Assembly: GCA_011037195.1 (NCBI GenBank)
Contig: JAAEAF010006870.1
Coordinates: 1 to 64,000 of the forward strand
Direction of reading: 5' to 3'
Source of the DNA: Triatoma infestans
Taxonomy: Eukaryota > Arthropoda > Insecta > Hemiptera > Reduviidae
Length of the DNA stretch: 64,000 nt
Shown here: positions 46,300 to 57,000 of the stretch, in pieces
Layout of the letters: each line of letters begins with the position of its first letter
Position numbering within the stretch: position 1 is the first letter of the stretch
Notes under the pieces: model-generated
The model's input: only the letters and a program-made list of their open reading frames with translations
Databases searched by the model: none
What the model was told of the DNA's origin: nothing
Translations under genes and position numbers: made by a program

Positions 46300-46760
46300 G
46301 TAATTGCGGAATTTGTGACTGGATTAGGATCTGTTACTCTTAAAAAGGCAGGACCACCTACAGGTTTTTGCCATACGCGACAATGGGTAGAAGAATAGTC
46401 GCCACAGATTTTTTCTTACGCGGTCTCCAGGCTAGTGACTGGCTATGGGCAAATTAAGGGAAAAAGTGGTATGAGATGGGTTTGGTAAGTGATGGTTGCT
46501 GTCGTTGCGGTGAATTGGAGACCGCCGAACATATTATTTTTGGTGAATGCAATCATTATGAGGATCTCCGGGCAAAAATTATGGAGTGCTATTGGCTATC
46601 ATATTCGCATTGATAATAATGATACACAAACCTTGTTGCTGATTAAAATCTCAGTGCATACGATGAACTTTAAAAAGTTTTGCAGAAGAAGTTCTAAGAC
46701 GTAGTGTACACTGTGGGAAGATTTTCGAGGCTAAGTGTGGGATATCAGTAATTTATTGTA
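46300..46760 (+). mobile_element. RNase H-type LINE C-terminal fragment
   Basis: Read across frames: RLVTGYGQIK, then LVSDGCCRCGELETAEHIIF and GECNHYEDLRAKIM, with the CxxC...H...C cysteine motif, then KSFAEEVLRR-like sequence. This is the LINE region after the RNase H domain, from an element different from the one at 41.7 kb. The 63- and 71-codon frames across it are shadows. Confidence 0.6.
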
Positions 46761-47164
46761 TGACTGTGGAATGAATGACTTAGATTGGGTAGTTATCGAG
46801 TTTTTAGCGGGCCTCTTAGGAATATCGAGCACTGAGAGGTCAATTAGGATAAGAATTTTGTATGCATGCGTAAAGTATGAATGTATTTATTGTGTGAATG
46901 AGTATGAATGCGATGCTGTTTGTTAGCTTGTTTTGCTATGGTGGCATAATTTCATTATAATTTATGGAAGGTACCTTGTTGTGCATTTCCCTCATATATT
47001 CTTGCTTGGGAATCATTCTTGATTCGGGATCATTGGGGATGAAGTATAATCATTGGGCTGTTATGAATGAGAGCTCGGGAACGTATAATAAAAAAAAAAT
47101 TGTGACGTTAAATTTCCAATATATGGAGTTGGGTTGAATATATGGACTCTATGTTGGTGTGCTC

Positions 47165-47381
47165 TTCATTTCTTTAAATGAATTTTTCGGAAAAATGATA
47201 TGTCTCTATATTTACAGTTTAGACAAAAAAAAAACTTAAAGAAATCCGTCAGTGTTTTTATGGAGGAAAACAGGAACCTGAAAAAAAAAAAAATGTTCAG
47301 TAATAACACCCTTCCAGCTGACTGAATTTATTCAACTCGGAATTTTGTCAACTTAATTATTTATAATTAATATTGTTTATA
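47165..47381 (+). repeat. R element, left part of a copy split by LINE-A
   Basis: Degraded R internal sequence (TGTTCAGTAATAACACCCTT, CAACTCGGAATTTTGTCAAC) runs to ATATTGTTTATA, where LINE-A has inserted. The R sequence resumes at 49,175. Confidence 0.6.
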
Positions 47382-49174
47382 GAGGGCACTATTATTTAAC
47401 TTACACAGCTGTACAAAGATACTAAATTATCTGTAAGGGGGAAGAGTAGGTGCTCTCTTGCGTTTGATACTAGTTCTGGGGTGCAACAAGGTTGCAACCT
47501 TAGTCCATTATTATTCATCATTTATATCAATGATCTTAAAGCCTACCTTAATGGTGGAATTATGCTTAAAAGGATACAATCTGAAAATATTATTATTTGC
47601 TGATGACATTGTTATTTTGGCGGATAAGCCGGATACTTTTCAGAATATGATAAATGAAGTGGAGAGCTACACGGTTACTTGGAATCTCAAAGTGAATCTG
47701 GACAAAAGTTAAGCTAAGGGACCCTAGACTTAGAAATGATGAAATATGGAGATACGGGAGCCAGGTAATTGAAGTAGTAAATTCCTATAAATATTTAGGA
47801 GTGGAACTTACGCCTTCTTTGTCATTTAGCCAGTTTTTGGAATAGAAAATCTCTTCAAGCTTTGCTTGGCGTTAATAGTGTATGGTCGAATTTAATAGCA
47901 AATAAAGATATTCCTCTTTCTGCAAAGTATGATCTGTTTAAGGCCGTATCTCGCTCCATCGCTTACTTGTGGTTGCCAGGTTTGGGGATACCAATGCTCG
48001 GACCATATAGAAATGATACGAGAGTTTTTTTCAAGAAGTTGTTCAGGCTTCCTCGTAACACTCCAAATTATATGGTTTATATTGAAACAAAGTGCACCCC
48101 AATTCATGCTTTCACTTTCCTTCTTCACTTTAAATATATTCGGAGGGTATTGGAATAAAAAGAATTCCGTTTAACTAAGTTAGTGGCCCAAGAAATAATA
48201 AGGAAGAAAATATCATGGTTTGAGGAATAGAATGTGTGGTCATAAACAATAAATTTTAATTTTTGCCTGGGCGTAAACGCACCGGATAAATGGAAAGAGT
48301 GTGAAATTGCATTAAAAAAAAATGGTTAATAGACTTTTATTGTAAGGATCTAAAGAATAAGGCGTTAAAAGGTACATTTCATGGTATTTATCGTCAGCTT
48401 TCCTTGGATGTTGATTACCCGGTAAAGGTCCTAAACACGGAGAATGTAGGACTTTTAATAAAAATTAGAGGAGAGTTATCTTTTTTTAGTAGTAGTAGTA
48501 ATGATTTATTTCATAAAATTATATACAAACTTGACATTATTTACAAAATATAGAGAGCTTCTAAAATAGCTTTATTCTCCACTAAATGGCGACAGACAGT
48601 AGACATAACTTGTTACATTATTGAGGGAAAAAATGTACAAAAAAACCTCTATCCTAGAAGAGTTATTTAATTTAAATTATAAGCCTTATATACAGGATAA
48701 AATTTATTTATGTTCTCTTTGTAATAAAGTAGAAAATGAGGATGTGTTCCACTTTCTGGGACGTTGTCCTATATTTAAAGATAAAAGGTCCAAGTATTTC
48801 AATCAGGAATATTTGATAGATTTCCAGATGATAGATCTCTTGAATGGAGGTGATTGATATAATTTAATTAATTTTATAAAAGAAGCTTCGCTTTATAGAA
48901 ACTTTCTTGTAGAAAACTTTAATTCTTAAAGCAGTCTGATTAAATTGTATATATCAATATTTATGTGTTCCCATTATAGTATTATATGCATAAATAAGAT
49001 TATTAATTTTGAATATATTTAGGATTTTTGTTTATATTTATAATACCTGCACTCCTGGCAGACGGCCAAAGCCATGTCAGTAATATGCTTATTATTGTAT
49101 CATTGTATCTTTGTCTGTATTTTCAATGTTTAATAAAGCAATTATAAAAAAAAATAATAAAAATAAAAAATAAA
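47382..49174 (+). mobile_element. LINE-A retrotransposon inserted into R
   Basis: Target duplication ATATTGTTTATA (47,370-47,381) / ATATTATTTATA (49,175-49,186). The element starts within RT: SFDTSSGVQQGCNLSPLLF, ILLFADDIVILADKP, WNLKVNLDKS. It continues with VNSVWSNLIANKDIPLSAKY, LPRNTPNYMVYIETKC and, after an insertion, the C-terminal LCSLCNKVENEDVFHFLGRC (48,621-48,857). A 3' UTR with AATAAAG at 49,130 ends in an A-rich tail. Frameshifts split it into several frames, so it is inactive. Its order of domains matches the copies at 13-16 and 44-45 kb. Confidence 0.9.
48480..48658 (-). mobile_element. LINE 3'-end fragment nested in LINE-A
   Basis: A 179-base insertion is bounded by AGAGTTAT (48,472-48,479 and 48,659-48,666). 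It interrupts the LINE-A reading 'KIRGEL/FNLNYKP'. On the minus strand it ends GAAATAAATCATTACTACTA followed by ACT repeats and A7, the 3' end of a different LINE. It is severely 5'-truncated and encodes nothing. Confidence 0.75.
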
Positions 49175-49315
49175 ATATTATTTATAATAGAATTGTATAA
49201 TCTACCAGGATAACACATTAGAGGAAAACATAACCCCATTCTCTTAGGAAATAACTTAATTCTCCAAGGAAATTTCCAGAGAAAATATCCCAGGTCTTAT
49301 TTTCAACTTTGGCCC
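49175..49315 (+). repeat. R element, right part of the split copy
   Basis: TTATAATAGAATTGTATAAT, GAGGAAAACATAACCCCATT and TTCCAGAGAAAATATCCC continue the R sequence interrupted at 47,381. Confidence 0.6.
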
Positions 49316-49820
49316 AAAAGTATCTTTCTCTGACCTCTTAGGGCTGCCACTTCTTTATGGATCTTGGCGCCACTATGAGCATCCATGCTAACCAACGAAA
49401 CATCCAAACTTTCCCACAATACTCAAGGGGTTGCAATTAATCACAGTGATTGATGCGACAAAAAAATGGGTCTTACAGACCTTAGGTTTAGGGAACCCAA
49501 CTCACTAACAATTACACCATTATATACTTTACTGGTGAATACGTTCTACATAACAAACACTTACACCTACAAGAGTAACAACATTTCTTTAAATATTGGT
49601 CAATTTTCTGTGAAATGTGTAGTACTTACATCTGAAATATGTACATGTTTGACTCAGCGTTCCCTTAGGAATCTTGCTTTATATGCATTTTTTGTTTGTT
49701 TTTCCGTTCAAACTTTATTTACACTTTTAAGATTGTTTTATGGCTACCTGCATTATATCTAATTGAAAACTTTACCTATCTTGTTAATATGAAAGTCCAA
49801 AAGTGTGACTGGAAAGTGTA
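49316..49820. other. Non-coding stretch
   Basis: No supported feature. The 98-codon frame at 49,466-49,762 shows no domain or splice support. Confidence 0.35.
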
Positions 49821-49823
49821 GGT

Positions 49824-50055
49824 AGGATCCAAAGAGAGGATCCATAGAGAGACAAAAATGACAGGACCACTCTCTCAGACTAGAGTGGGAGAAACTGCTT
49901 AAATACAGCGACGGGAGATAGCAGAGTTCACTCGGCAGTCAAAACGTGTCATCTACCTTACTCTTTACCTCTCTACCATTCTCTGTTATTTTAGTGTAAA
50001 GCCCAGGCTGTCAGTGTCACTTTTTCATTACACAGGGTTCAGCCAAATCTAGTTT
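49824..50055 (+). repeat. LTR-like repeat copy 1
   Basis: This unit recurs at 54.4 and 54.6 kb and, degraded, at 10.3 kb. It carries AGGATCCAAAGAGAGGATCC, CTCTAGAGTGGGAGAAACT-like sequence, a TATA-like TTAAATACAGCGA, GAGTTCACTCGGCAGTC, and GTAAAGCCCAGGCTGTCAGT. It ends near ACACAGGGTTCAGCCAAA. The TATA-like box followed by an initiator-like region is what an LTR promoter would look like, but no internal retroelement genes are present. Confidence 0.6.
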
Positions 50056-50135
50056 ATTAATTTTTTTTTTTTTGTATTTTGAAAGGTGCATAACATCAAT
50101 GGTCCTTTGCACCTGAACTATATTAAATAGACACT

Positions 50136-50395
50136 TTACCTTTTAATAAACACTCTATATTCAAAAAGAACACGCATCCTTATAAATACATTCATTCTGA
50201 TAAAAACAACATGCATCCTTATAAATAAATTTATTCTTATAAAAACAACATGCATTCTTATAAATAAATTCATTCTTATAAAAACAACATGCATCCTTAT
50301 AAATAATTCATCCTTATAAATACAATCATCCTTATAAATACATCCATCCTTATAAACACATTCATCCTTATAAATACATTTATCCATTGAAACAA
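50136..50395 (-). repeat. Minisatellite with an open repeat frame
   Basis: A compound tandem array. On the plus strand, units of about 39 bases (AACATGCATCCTTATAAATA plus a related half ending in ATTCTTATAAAAAC) are followed by 15-base units (ATCCTTATAAATACA). The minus strand is open for 83 codons and reads [C-I-Y-K-D] repeats and then FIRMHVV repeats in a different phase. The open frame is most simply a consequence of the repeat. Confidence 0.75.
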
Positions 50396-50680
50396 AATTA
50401 CGCTTCTCACATACGTCTATTTACAAGAGAGTGGAGTACTCTATATTCCTCACACTCTATGAAGATTCTAAACCTATCCACATTCAACAAACTTTCACGT
50501 ACGTGCCGGGATGCCAAACCCGACACAGGCCCACCCGTCCTAGAAACAGTGGCTCCCGAGAAATGTTGGAAGACGTCCTGCCAGTAGCAGGAAGTCAAGA
50601 GATTCGCCACCCCTGCCCCGGCATTGGCCTCCCCACACTTCATTCACACGCACATTGATACAACCTATTCCTACCTAAAC
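50396..50680. other. GC-richer island, unassigned
   Basis: This stretch is clearly less AT-rich than its surroundings (CGGGATGCCAAACCCGACAC, CCACCCCTGCCCCGGCATTG). It has overlapping open frames on both strands of 66-78 codons without recognisable products. It may be part of an unidentified retroelement. Confidence 0.35.
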
Positions 50681-52060
50681 TACGAAAAATAAGCATTTTA
50701 AATTAAACTTGTGTTTATTAATCTGAGGCAAACCATTTTCTTTCCTTCATCATACCCATTATACCAAGGAATAAAAGGAAGAATACATTTTATCCGACCC
50801 AATAGGGTAAACTCTTGTTCATGTTCGACTAATCTTCCAATTATTTGAAGATGATCCTTCTTGGTTTTTTAAAAAACTTGATAGATTAAATTTAATAAAT
50901 TTGGTTATATTAAACTGTCTCTTTATTATCTGAATGTATTCATTCAAGAAATAAATCACATCAAATCCATATTTGTTATAAATCAATTCATCATCAGAAA
51001 TGGACCAAGAAACTACCAGAATCTTTAGTCACCCTAAATGAAATGTAAAAAAAAAAAAATGCAAGTTTTGTACGCAAAGACAAAGTAGAACAGATGAGAT
51101 TTAATGAACACCAAACAAAGAAGGAATATTTTAATTCATTCGATATAAATTATTACAAAATAATTGAATCAATGGACTAAATTCGTATTATCTAGTTGTA
51201 TAGAATATTAAAACTTGATGCTGACAGTGACTTATTATGTAACAACATTTTATAAACTGCCTATATTATGATTATCATATATGTAAAAATATAATATGTG
51301 GGCAAATGTTTAGTGTGTGAAACCACATTAACCCAAGTGTTAATTCTTTTACTATTTCATTGACAAAAGAAGGAACTCATTTAGACTGAGGAGGTGTATA
51401 AAGATCCCAAGGGCAAACAGTTTCTATTGTTTTCATTAAAAAAAATAAATCAAAAAATTGCCTCCCATCTAGCTCACCATCCATATCCTATTTGTTAAGG
51501 GCGATGGTTTTTTTCATATTATATTTATGAAGACGTCACCATAATTTGATTTCTTTTCAAGTATACCTATCTTTCTATAAGTTACTGACAAAGTAATGAT
51601 AGTGATAAAAGTAACTTAGTAATTTAGAGTATAAAAATAAGAATTTTTTTTAAAAGAGGCTGTTTTTTAATAATTTTCTTAATATGATATTTTTAATTAT
51701 TAAATATATCGGCTCTTAAAAATGTCGAAATACTAATAAAACATTTCCAAGTCATGTAGACAATGTAATTTATTGTGTCTTTGGTCGAAAAAAAAAAGTG
51801 ACCTACTTCTATTGTAATATTTTATTGATATTTAAGTAAGTCCTTTTGAATTAGTAAGAAATCATTCTAAAAAGACATAATATACAATTGTAATTTATTC
51901 TTCATTGTTTTAAATATTTCTTTGCTGATAATGAACAGCTTAGGTCGAAACGTCTTGAAAAGTTTCAGTGACACTAATTCTCAACAGAAGAATAACATAA
52001 TTTTGTTTAAACATGGTCATAACAGTGGAGTCTCGATTTGGAACAAAAAGTAAAAAAAAA
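50681..52060. other. AT-rich stretch with one hammerhead-like word
   Basis: At 51,924-51,954 lies CTGATAATGA, a short spacer and GGTCGAAACGTC. This has the CTGA...GAAAC...GTC layout of a hammerhead-like box. No gene is supported. Confidence 0.3.
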
Positions 52061-52069
52061 AAAAAAAAA

Positions 52070-52810
52070 ATCTGGTGCGAAACACTCACATAACTTTTTC
52101 TTACTGTAATTTCACAGTTATAAATTAAAAATTTTAATCAAACTTTTCTTTTATTCTCAATTCTTTTAATATACGTTTAGTTAGGGGCGCTAATGTCCAA
52201 AGCTGTCGTGCACCCCCCCACAAAAAAAATGTTTAGTGTCTTTAATGTTATATCAATGGAAGAATCTGAACTTAAAAAAACCCCTTTTTACTTTCTAGGA
52301 AGTATTGTATAATGGGTATCAGAAGAAGAGAATTGGGTTTGAAAGATAAATAAACTGGAAATAATGCTGAACAACGTATAATGAGAAAGTAAGACAAACT
52401 GCCAGGACTTTACACGAAATAGAAATTGGAAGTGAAACATTCAGAGTGAGTGAAGTGAAGGGTAGTACTTGGTTGCTGACGCGTTGTAACTGCTGTATAA
52501 ACTGTTGGACTGTGCCCTGTAGGGCTCTGGTTAAATACAGATGTATTTAAACAGAGTTAGTTTGACAAACTTAATAAAATCTATTAGTGCTTTATGGAGT
52601 AAATACGTACTCTCTTCAAACCAGTTTTTTAAAATTCAGAATTTTGGCATCATTTTTAGATCTAAGTAATATTATTTACATGAAGAACAGTATAATAAAC
52701 TAAATTAACACTATAACAATCAAAGAACATAGACCATCCACAAAATCTCTCAGAAACCGGCTTACAATAAATTTTTGCCAAGAGTATTTCAATAAAGTTT
52801 ATAGGATTAA
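52070..52810 (+). repeat. R element, heavily degraded and interrupted
   Basis: The R 5' end (TCTGGTGCGAAACACTCACA) lies at 52,070. Unrelated sequence follows. R-like internal words resume at 52,605-52,810 (AATTCAGAATTTTGGCATCA, AAATCTCTCAG). Confidence 0.45.
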
Positions 52811-52830
52811 TATCTTTATTAATTCACATA

Positions 52831-53199
52831 GTTGTTGTGGGGGTTGGTTCCCGCAGAGCGGGAAAGCATCAGAGACATTTTCCGTGGTAGCCGCTTCATT
52901 TTGTGGGTCTCGACCGTTTCGGGCGTGCCATCTTCAGATGCGTTTTTTCAGACAGTGTGACAACACAGACTTGCACAGAGCAACCTTAGTTTAGTGTGAA
53001 AAACTCCCCTAAACATTAGCTTAGAGTTAGTGTGAAAAACTAAGGTTGTTCTGTGCAAGTCTGTGTTGTCACAGTGTCTCAAAAACGCATCCTGAAGATG
53101 GGCGAACGCCCGAAACCGGTCGATGACCACAAAATGAAGCAGGCTACTACGGAAAATGTCTCTGATGCTTTCCAGCTCTGCGGAACTAACCACCACAAC
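52831..53199. mobile_element. H element, head-to-head inverted dimer
   Basis: Two H units face each other with 5' parts inside and the constant 3' ends outside. The left edge reads GTTGTTGTGGGGGTTGGTTC and the right edge GGAACTAACCACCACAAC. Each arm is about 165 bases and the spacer about 40. The arms share ACAGACTTGCACAGA / TCTGTGCAAGTCTGT and the GACCACAAAATGAAGCAG block. The right arm keeps an intact hammerhead-like core; the left arm's is damaged. The 68- and 82-codon frames on both strands are products of the palindrome. Confidence 0.8.
53088..53125 (+). ncRNA. Hammerhead-ribozyme-like motif (right arm)
   Basis: CATC, CTGAAGA, T, GGGC-GAAC-GCCC, GAAA, CCGG, TC, GATG. Stem I CATC/GATG pairs perfectly. 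The core matches CUGANGA and GAAA, and the predicted cleavage follows GTC. One extra T precedes stem II. Confidence 0.55.
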
Positions 53200-53804
53200 G
53201 GTTATGTAAGCTTTTGTCTTGCATGGAATAAATATGTGAGGAAGAGATTTAATCAGTGATTAAATGTACTGTCTGTTCACTGTTAGAGTTACAGCAGCCC
53301 CTCGAAGGACCAAAAAAAAAAATTAGCAACTATTAAAGCACATGAAATAAAAATGGTAAAAATGTATAGAATATTAGAATGTAAAAATGTAATGTAATAT
53401 AGCCTTATTGGGATGAGAAATAATAACGAAGCCAAGTCGCTAGTGAACTGGGAGATCTATTGTACCGTACCATTCATATATGTCTGTGTTTCTAGTTTGC
53501 ATAATCTTTGAAAATATACGTACACAGATAGAAATAAACGTCCCATGGATACGCTAGATCAAATTATTTAACATAAAACAACTACATCCGACAGCAAAAT
53601 CTTGTGTGGGAATGTTGACGGTGACAGGTAAGTGTCCATGTGGTTAGGTTTGGATACTTGTGGGGAAGTGAAGACTCTTAAAAATAGTCAGTCCTCTAAT
53701 CTAGAGGAGTAGCAAGATATAGTCATGTAATGCTCTACCGAAAATGTCTGATAATTCAATATATTCTTAATTATATTTACTACTGTAAAAAAAACTATAG
53801 AAAA

Positions 53805-53843
53805 AACAAAATGAAGCAGGCTACCACGGAAAATGTCTCTGAT
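53805..53843 (+). repeat. H element 3' fragment
   Basis: ACAAAATGAAGCAGGCTACC and ACGGAAAATGTCTCTGAT match the H unit after the ribozyme-like box. The fragment joins directly to R sequence at 53,845. Confidence 0.65.
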
Positions 53844-53844
53844 T

Positions 53845-54138
53845 AATACAAGTTTGAAGAAAATCGTTGGAGCCATTTTAGAGAAAATATGAAAAAAATG
53901 AAAAAATGTATTGAATAATATGGTACTTCTGTATTATGTATATAACTTACTATCAGAACCTATGATGATACCTGAACGGAATGTCAAATTTTAACTGTCT
54001 GAGATTTTTTTCGTTCGTGAGCTCGAACTGAGGGAAGAACTTCAAAATGTGTGTATTTTTGGTGAAAACTTGATATCGAAAATCAAAAATTTGACACGAT
54101 TACAATACCTCCTCTTACTAAGGAGTAAGAGAAAGGAA
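53845..54138 (+). repeat. R element 3' part
   Basis: AAGTTTGAAGAAAATCGTTG, GAACGGAATGTCAAATTTTA, TGACACGATTACAATACCTC and CTCTTACTAAGGAGTAAGAG (the 3' hairpin with one inserted base) are in order. Confidence 0.75.
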
Positions 54139-54404
54139 AACTGCCCCCTCACGAACCCCCATCTAACTAAGCAAACATCACACGCCAGAGTAGACATTTT
54201 ATACTGAGTCGCGCGAGGTATAGAATGTCTTTATTGCCGAACTTGGGGGAAAAAAATTCTTTTAAAATGGAAATAAAATAAACGTTTAATACAGAAAAAA
54301 TCTAAAATCAAAATAAAAACAAATATAACTTTGTTAAATATACTTTTTTAAAAGTATCGCATCACCTACTTAATTTTTCCTATAAATAGCCTCCTTAGTT
54401 TAAT

Positions 54405-54622
54405 AGGATCCAAAGAGAGAATCCGTAGCAGAGAAAGAGAAATAAAATGACCGGACCACTCTCTCGGATTAGAGTGGGAGAAACTACATAAATACAGCGA
54501 TGAGAGATAGATATACAACACAGTTCATACAACTGAGGTCACTCGCCAGTCACAACTTGTCATTACCAGTCTACCATATTCTACCATTTTAAGTATAAAG
54601 TCCAGGCAGTCAGGGTCACCTC
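54405..54622 (+). repeat. LTR-like repeat copy 2 (tandem)
   Basis: The first of two head-to-tail units spaced 221 bases apart. AGGATCCAAAGAGAGAATCC, GGACCACTCTCTCGGATTAG, GAGTGGGAGAAACT, a TATA-like CATAAATACAGCGA and CAGTTCATACAACTGAGGTC are followed by AGTATAAAGTCCAGGCAGTC. It lacks the ACAGGGTTAGCC end of copy 3. Confidence 0.7.
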
Positions 54623-54625
54623 AAT

Positions 54626-54880
54626 AGGATCCAAAGAGAGGATCCGGAGCAGGGAAAGAGTGGCAAAATGACAGGACCACTCTCTCGGATTAGAGTGGGA
54701 GAAACTACATAAATACAGCGACTGGAGATAGACATACAACACAGTTCATACAACTGAAGTCACTCGCCAGTCACAACGTGTCATTACCCTCTACCACTCT
54801 ACCATAGTCTACCATTTGAAGTGTAAAGTCCAGGCAGTTAGTGTCACTTCTTATATTATACAGGGTTAGCCATATTTTGT
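54626..54880 (+). repeat. LTR-like repeat copy 3 (tandem)
   Basis: The second tandem unit repeats the same blocks and extends to TATACAGGGTTAGCCATATT, the end shared with copy 1 at 49.8 kb. Tandem units could be a satellite in formation or unequal exchange between LTRs. Confidence 0.7.
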
Positions 54881-55555
54881 TTGTTCATTCAATCCAGACC
54901 ATTTCTCTCCTTCAACAACCCCATTTTATTAGGATCGGTTATATTACTAAGGAATTACTTGAGTAGATAATATTATATGAATAATGCAATTCATACTTTA
55001 AATGAAAACTTCTAGTTTTGCCCAAAGTTACGAATTTAATTATAGTAGAGAATAAGGGATGGCACAAACAAAATTACAGATTCTCCCTCGTCGATTAGTT
55101 CGATGAGTTAGTAGATCATGTGTGAAAATGATTTAATAATCTAGAGCTCCCCCCTACCTTGCTGGACAAGGTGTTGTGTGTGGAAGCCACACAGCATGTA
55201 ATATTAACATGTGTCATACCAGCTCGCTTGGTCACAAAAAGTGAAGAAAAATGAGTGGAGCAGCGCTAATGACCTCTGCAGTCGATGCAAATAAATAAAA
55301 AAAAACTTGTTGCTAGCTTTTAATTTGATAAATTTAATAATTATTGTCGCTTTAACATAATAAATAATAATGCGATAAATGATTTAATCATAAATATATA
55401 GATAAACCAGTACGATAATAACATTCTTTATTAATCTGTAGTAAAACTTTCTAACATTAAGAGTATTCATTGTAATAAATAATAATAATAAATGTCACTA
55501 AGATCCTCAAAAGTCAATATATTTTATAGTTTATTTAATTTTTAAGGTGCATCAT
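54881..55555. other. Non-coding stretch
   Basis: A less AT-rich patch at 55,140-55,270 is unassigned. No gene is supported. Confidence 0.35.
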
Positions 55556-55718
55556 ATCTGAGTGCTCAGCAAACACAGCATACAACATTGTCCTCACCGG
55601 ACACTGAGCTGTAGAAGCTTCTAGGAAGACAAAAAATCTAAGCATAGCACTGGACTTGAACCCAAGAACTCCGTGTGGGAATTTAGCGCGCTACTACCAT
55701 TGGGTCAATCATTTCCCT
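55556..55718 (-). repeat. SINE family S1 copy
   Basis: Reverse orientation: CACCGGACACTGAGCTGTAG, TAGGAAGACAAAAAATCTAA, ACTTGAACCCAAGAACTCC and GCGCGCTACTACCATTGGGT match the S1 body, B box and A box read backwards. Confidence 0.65.
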
Positions 55719-55784
55719 GATTTTTTCGTTATGTTGTATATATACATAATAAATATTGCTCTTCTTTTCTCTCATTCACACACA

Positions 55785-55877
55785 CAGGAAACTGAAAACA
55801 TATATTTCCGGAGAAAAATCTATTTCGACAATTTGACACGATCCAAACAATTTCTTCTTCATTAATAAGTGAAAGTA
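55785..55877 (+). repeat. R element 3' fragment
   Basis: AACTGAAAACATATATTTCC, GGAGAAAAATCTATTTCGAC and AATTTGACACGATCC, then a degraded terminus, match the R 3' end. Confidence 0.5.
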
Positions 55878-55964
55878 AGATATTTCTAATCAAAGAGAAA
55901 TTGGTTTCCCAAAACTTGGCTACTCAAATACACTGTTATTGTAGGTAACCAGTTAATAGAAACA

Positions 55965-56008
55965 ATTGTTGTGGTGGTTAGTTCCACCAATAGATAATAG
56001 AATATTGA
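55965..56008 (-). mobile_element. H element, extreme 5' truncation
   Basis: A 44-base insertion contains only the H 3' end in minus orientation (GTTGTGGTGGTTAGTTCC). It is flanked by TAATAGAAACA on both sides (55,954-55,964 and 56,009-56,019). That is the pattern expected of target-primed reverse transcription starting at the element's 3' end. Confidence 0.55.
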
Positions 56009-56019
56009 TAATAGAAACA

Positions 56020-56995
56020 GTATACTGGATTTCAATATAAAAAAAAAAATTCAGAACATCTAACAACAGAATAAAAGAAAGAAATCACTAATTATATGTT
56101 ATTTAAAATTGTATAAAATATAAAAACATAGATAAACAAAAAATAATCTAATTGAATTGCAGACATGCATAAGTAGGCGAGCTAGTTCGTGAATAGATTT
56201 TAACGGGAGGGTCGTCAGCATGCCAGCTGGATGAACTCATCCAATTTTAGAGGTGATCACCTTACCACCATTCCATCTTTCTTACACTCTCTTCCTTGCC
56301 CATGTTTATCCTGTTAGTATTACAATCTAAGCCACCTTGATATCAAAAATACTTTGCTATTTCTTTTTTTGTTTTTAATATTTATCAGCACTTTAAATCG
56401 CTCTCCATCAAATAATTATTATATCTTCCTGCACAATAATTGCTCTAATTATAAATATTTCTTATAAAATAACCTTTTCATCTTTATTTAATATTGATAA
56501 TAATAATTAGCTCACGACTTTTATGTCTGCAAATTATAATAGTTAAATGCTTATAAAAAGATTGTTATTATTAAATTTAATAATATATTATAATTTGTTT
56601 GATTAACTAAATATGTAAGTTTTTTAAAGTGTAATCCATAAAAAGCTATTTTTCAGTGAAGATAACGGGGCTTATGCTCTGTAATACATTCACTAGAAGT
56701 CTTCAAAAATTCATTCCACTATTCAAAAAGATATAATCCTGCTAAAATGGTTTAATTTTCACTCTTTCAGAGCAATACTGAAATGTCTTTCATAAATAAA
56801 TTAACTACAACCAAATTAATGAATTTGTGACAAATTTAGGCCAATCACCGTTGAATTTGACCGTAACAAAAACACAAATCTAATAAGGATATAACACTTC
56901 AATATGTTATACATAGGTTTAATAGGAAACAAGCCTATTAAACCAATTCTAATAAGATAAATTTTCTCATTACTATGTTAATTTTTATTTTATTT
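56020..56995. other. AT-rich non-coding stretch
   Basis: Nothing recognised. Confidence 0.4.
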
Positions 56996-57000
56996 AAAGT

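Noticed and set aside
49466..49762. 98-codon plus-strand open frame
   Set aside because: No domain and typical AT-rich composition; flanked by repeats.
50136..50395. CRISPR-like array
   Set aside because: The repeats are contiguous tandem units without unique spacers, and the DNA is animal nuclear.
52948..53259. Open frames of 68 and 82 codons on both strands
   Set aside because: They are produced by the palindromic H dimer; the same peptide words appear on both strands.
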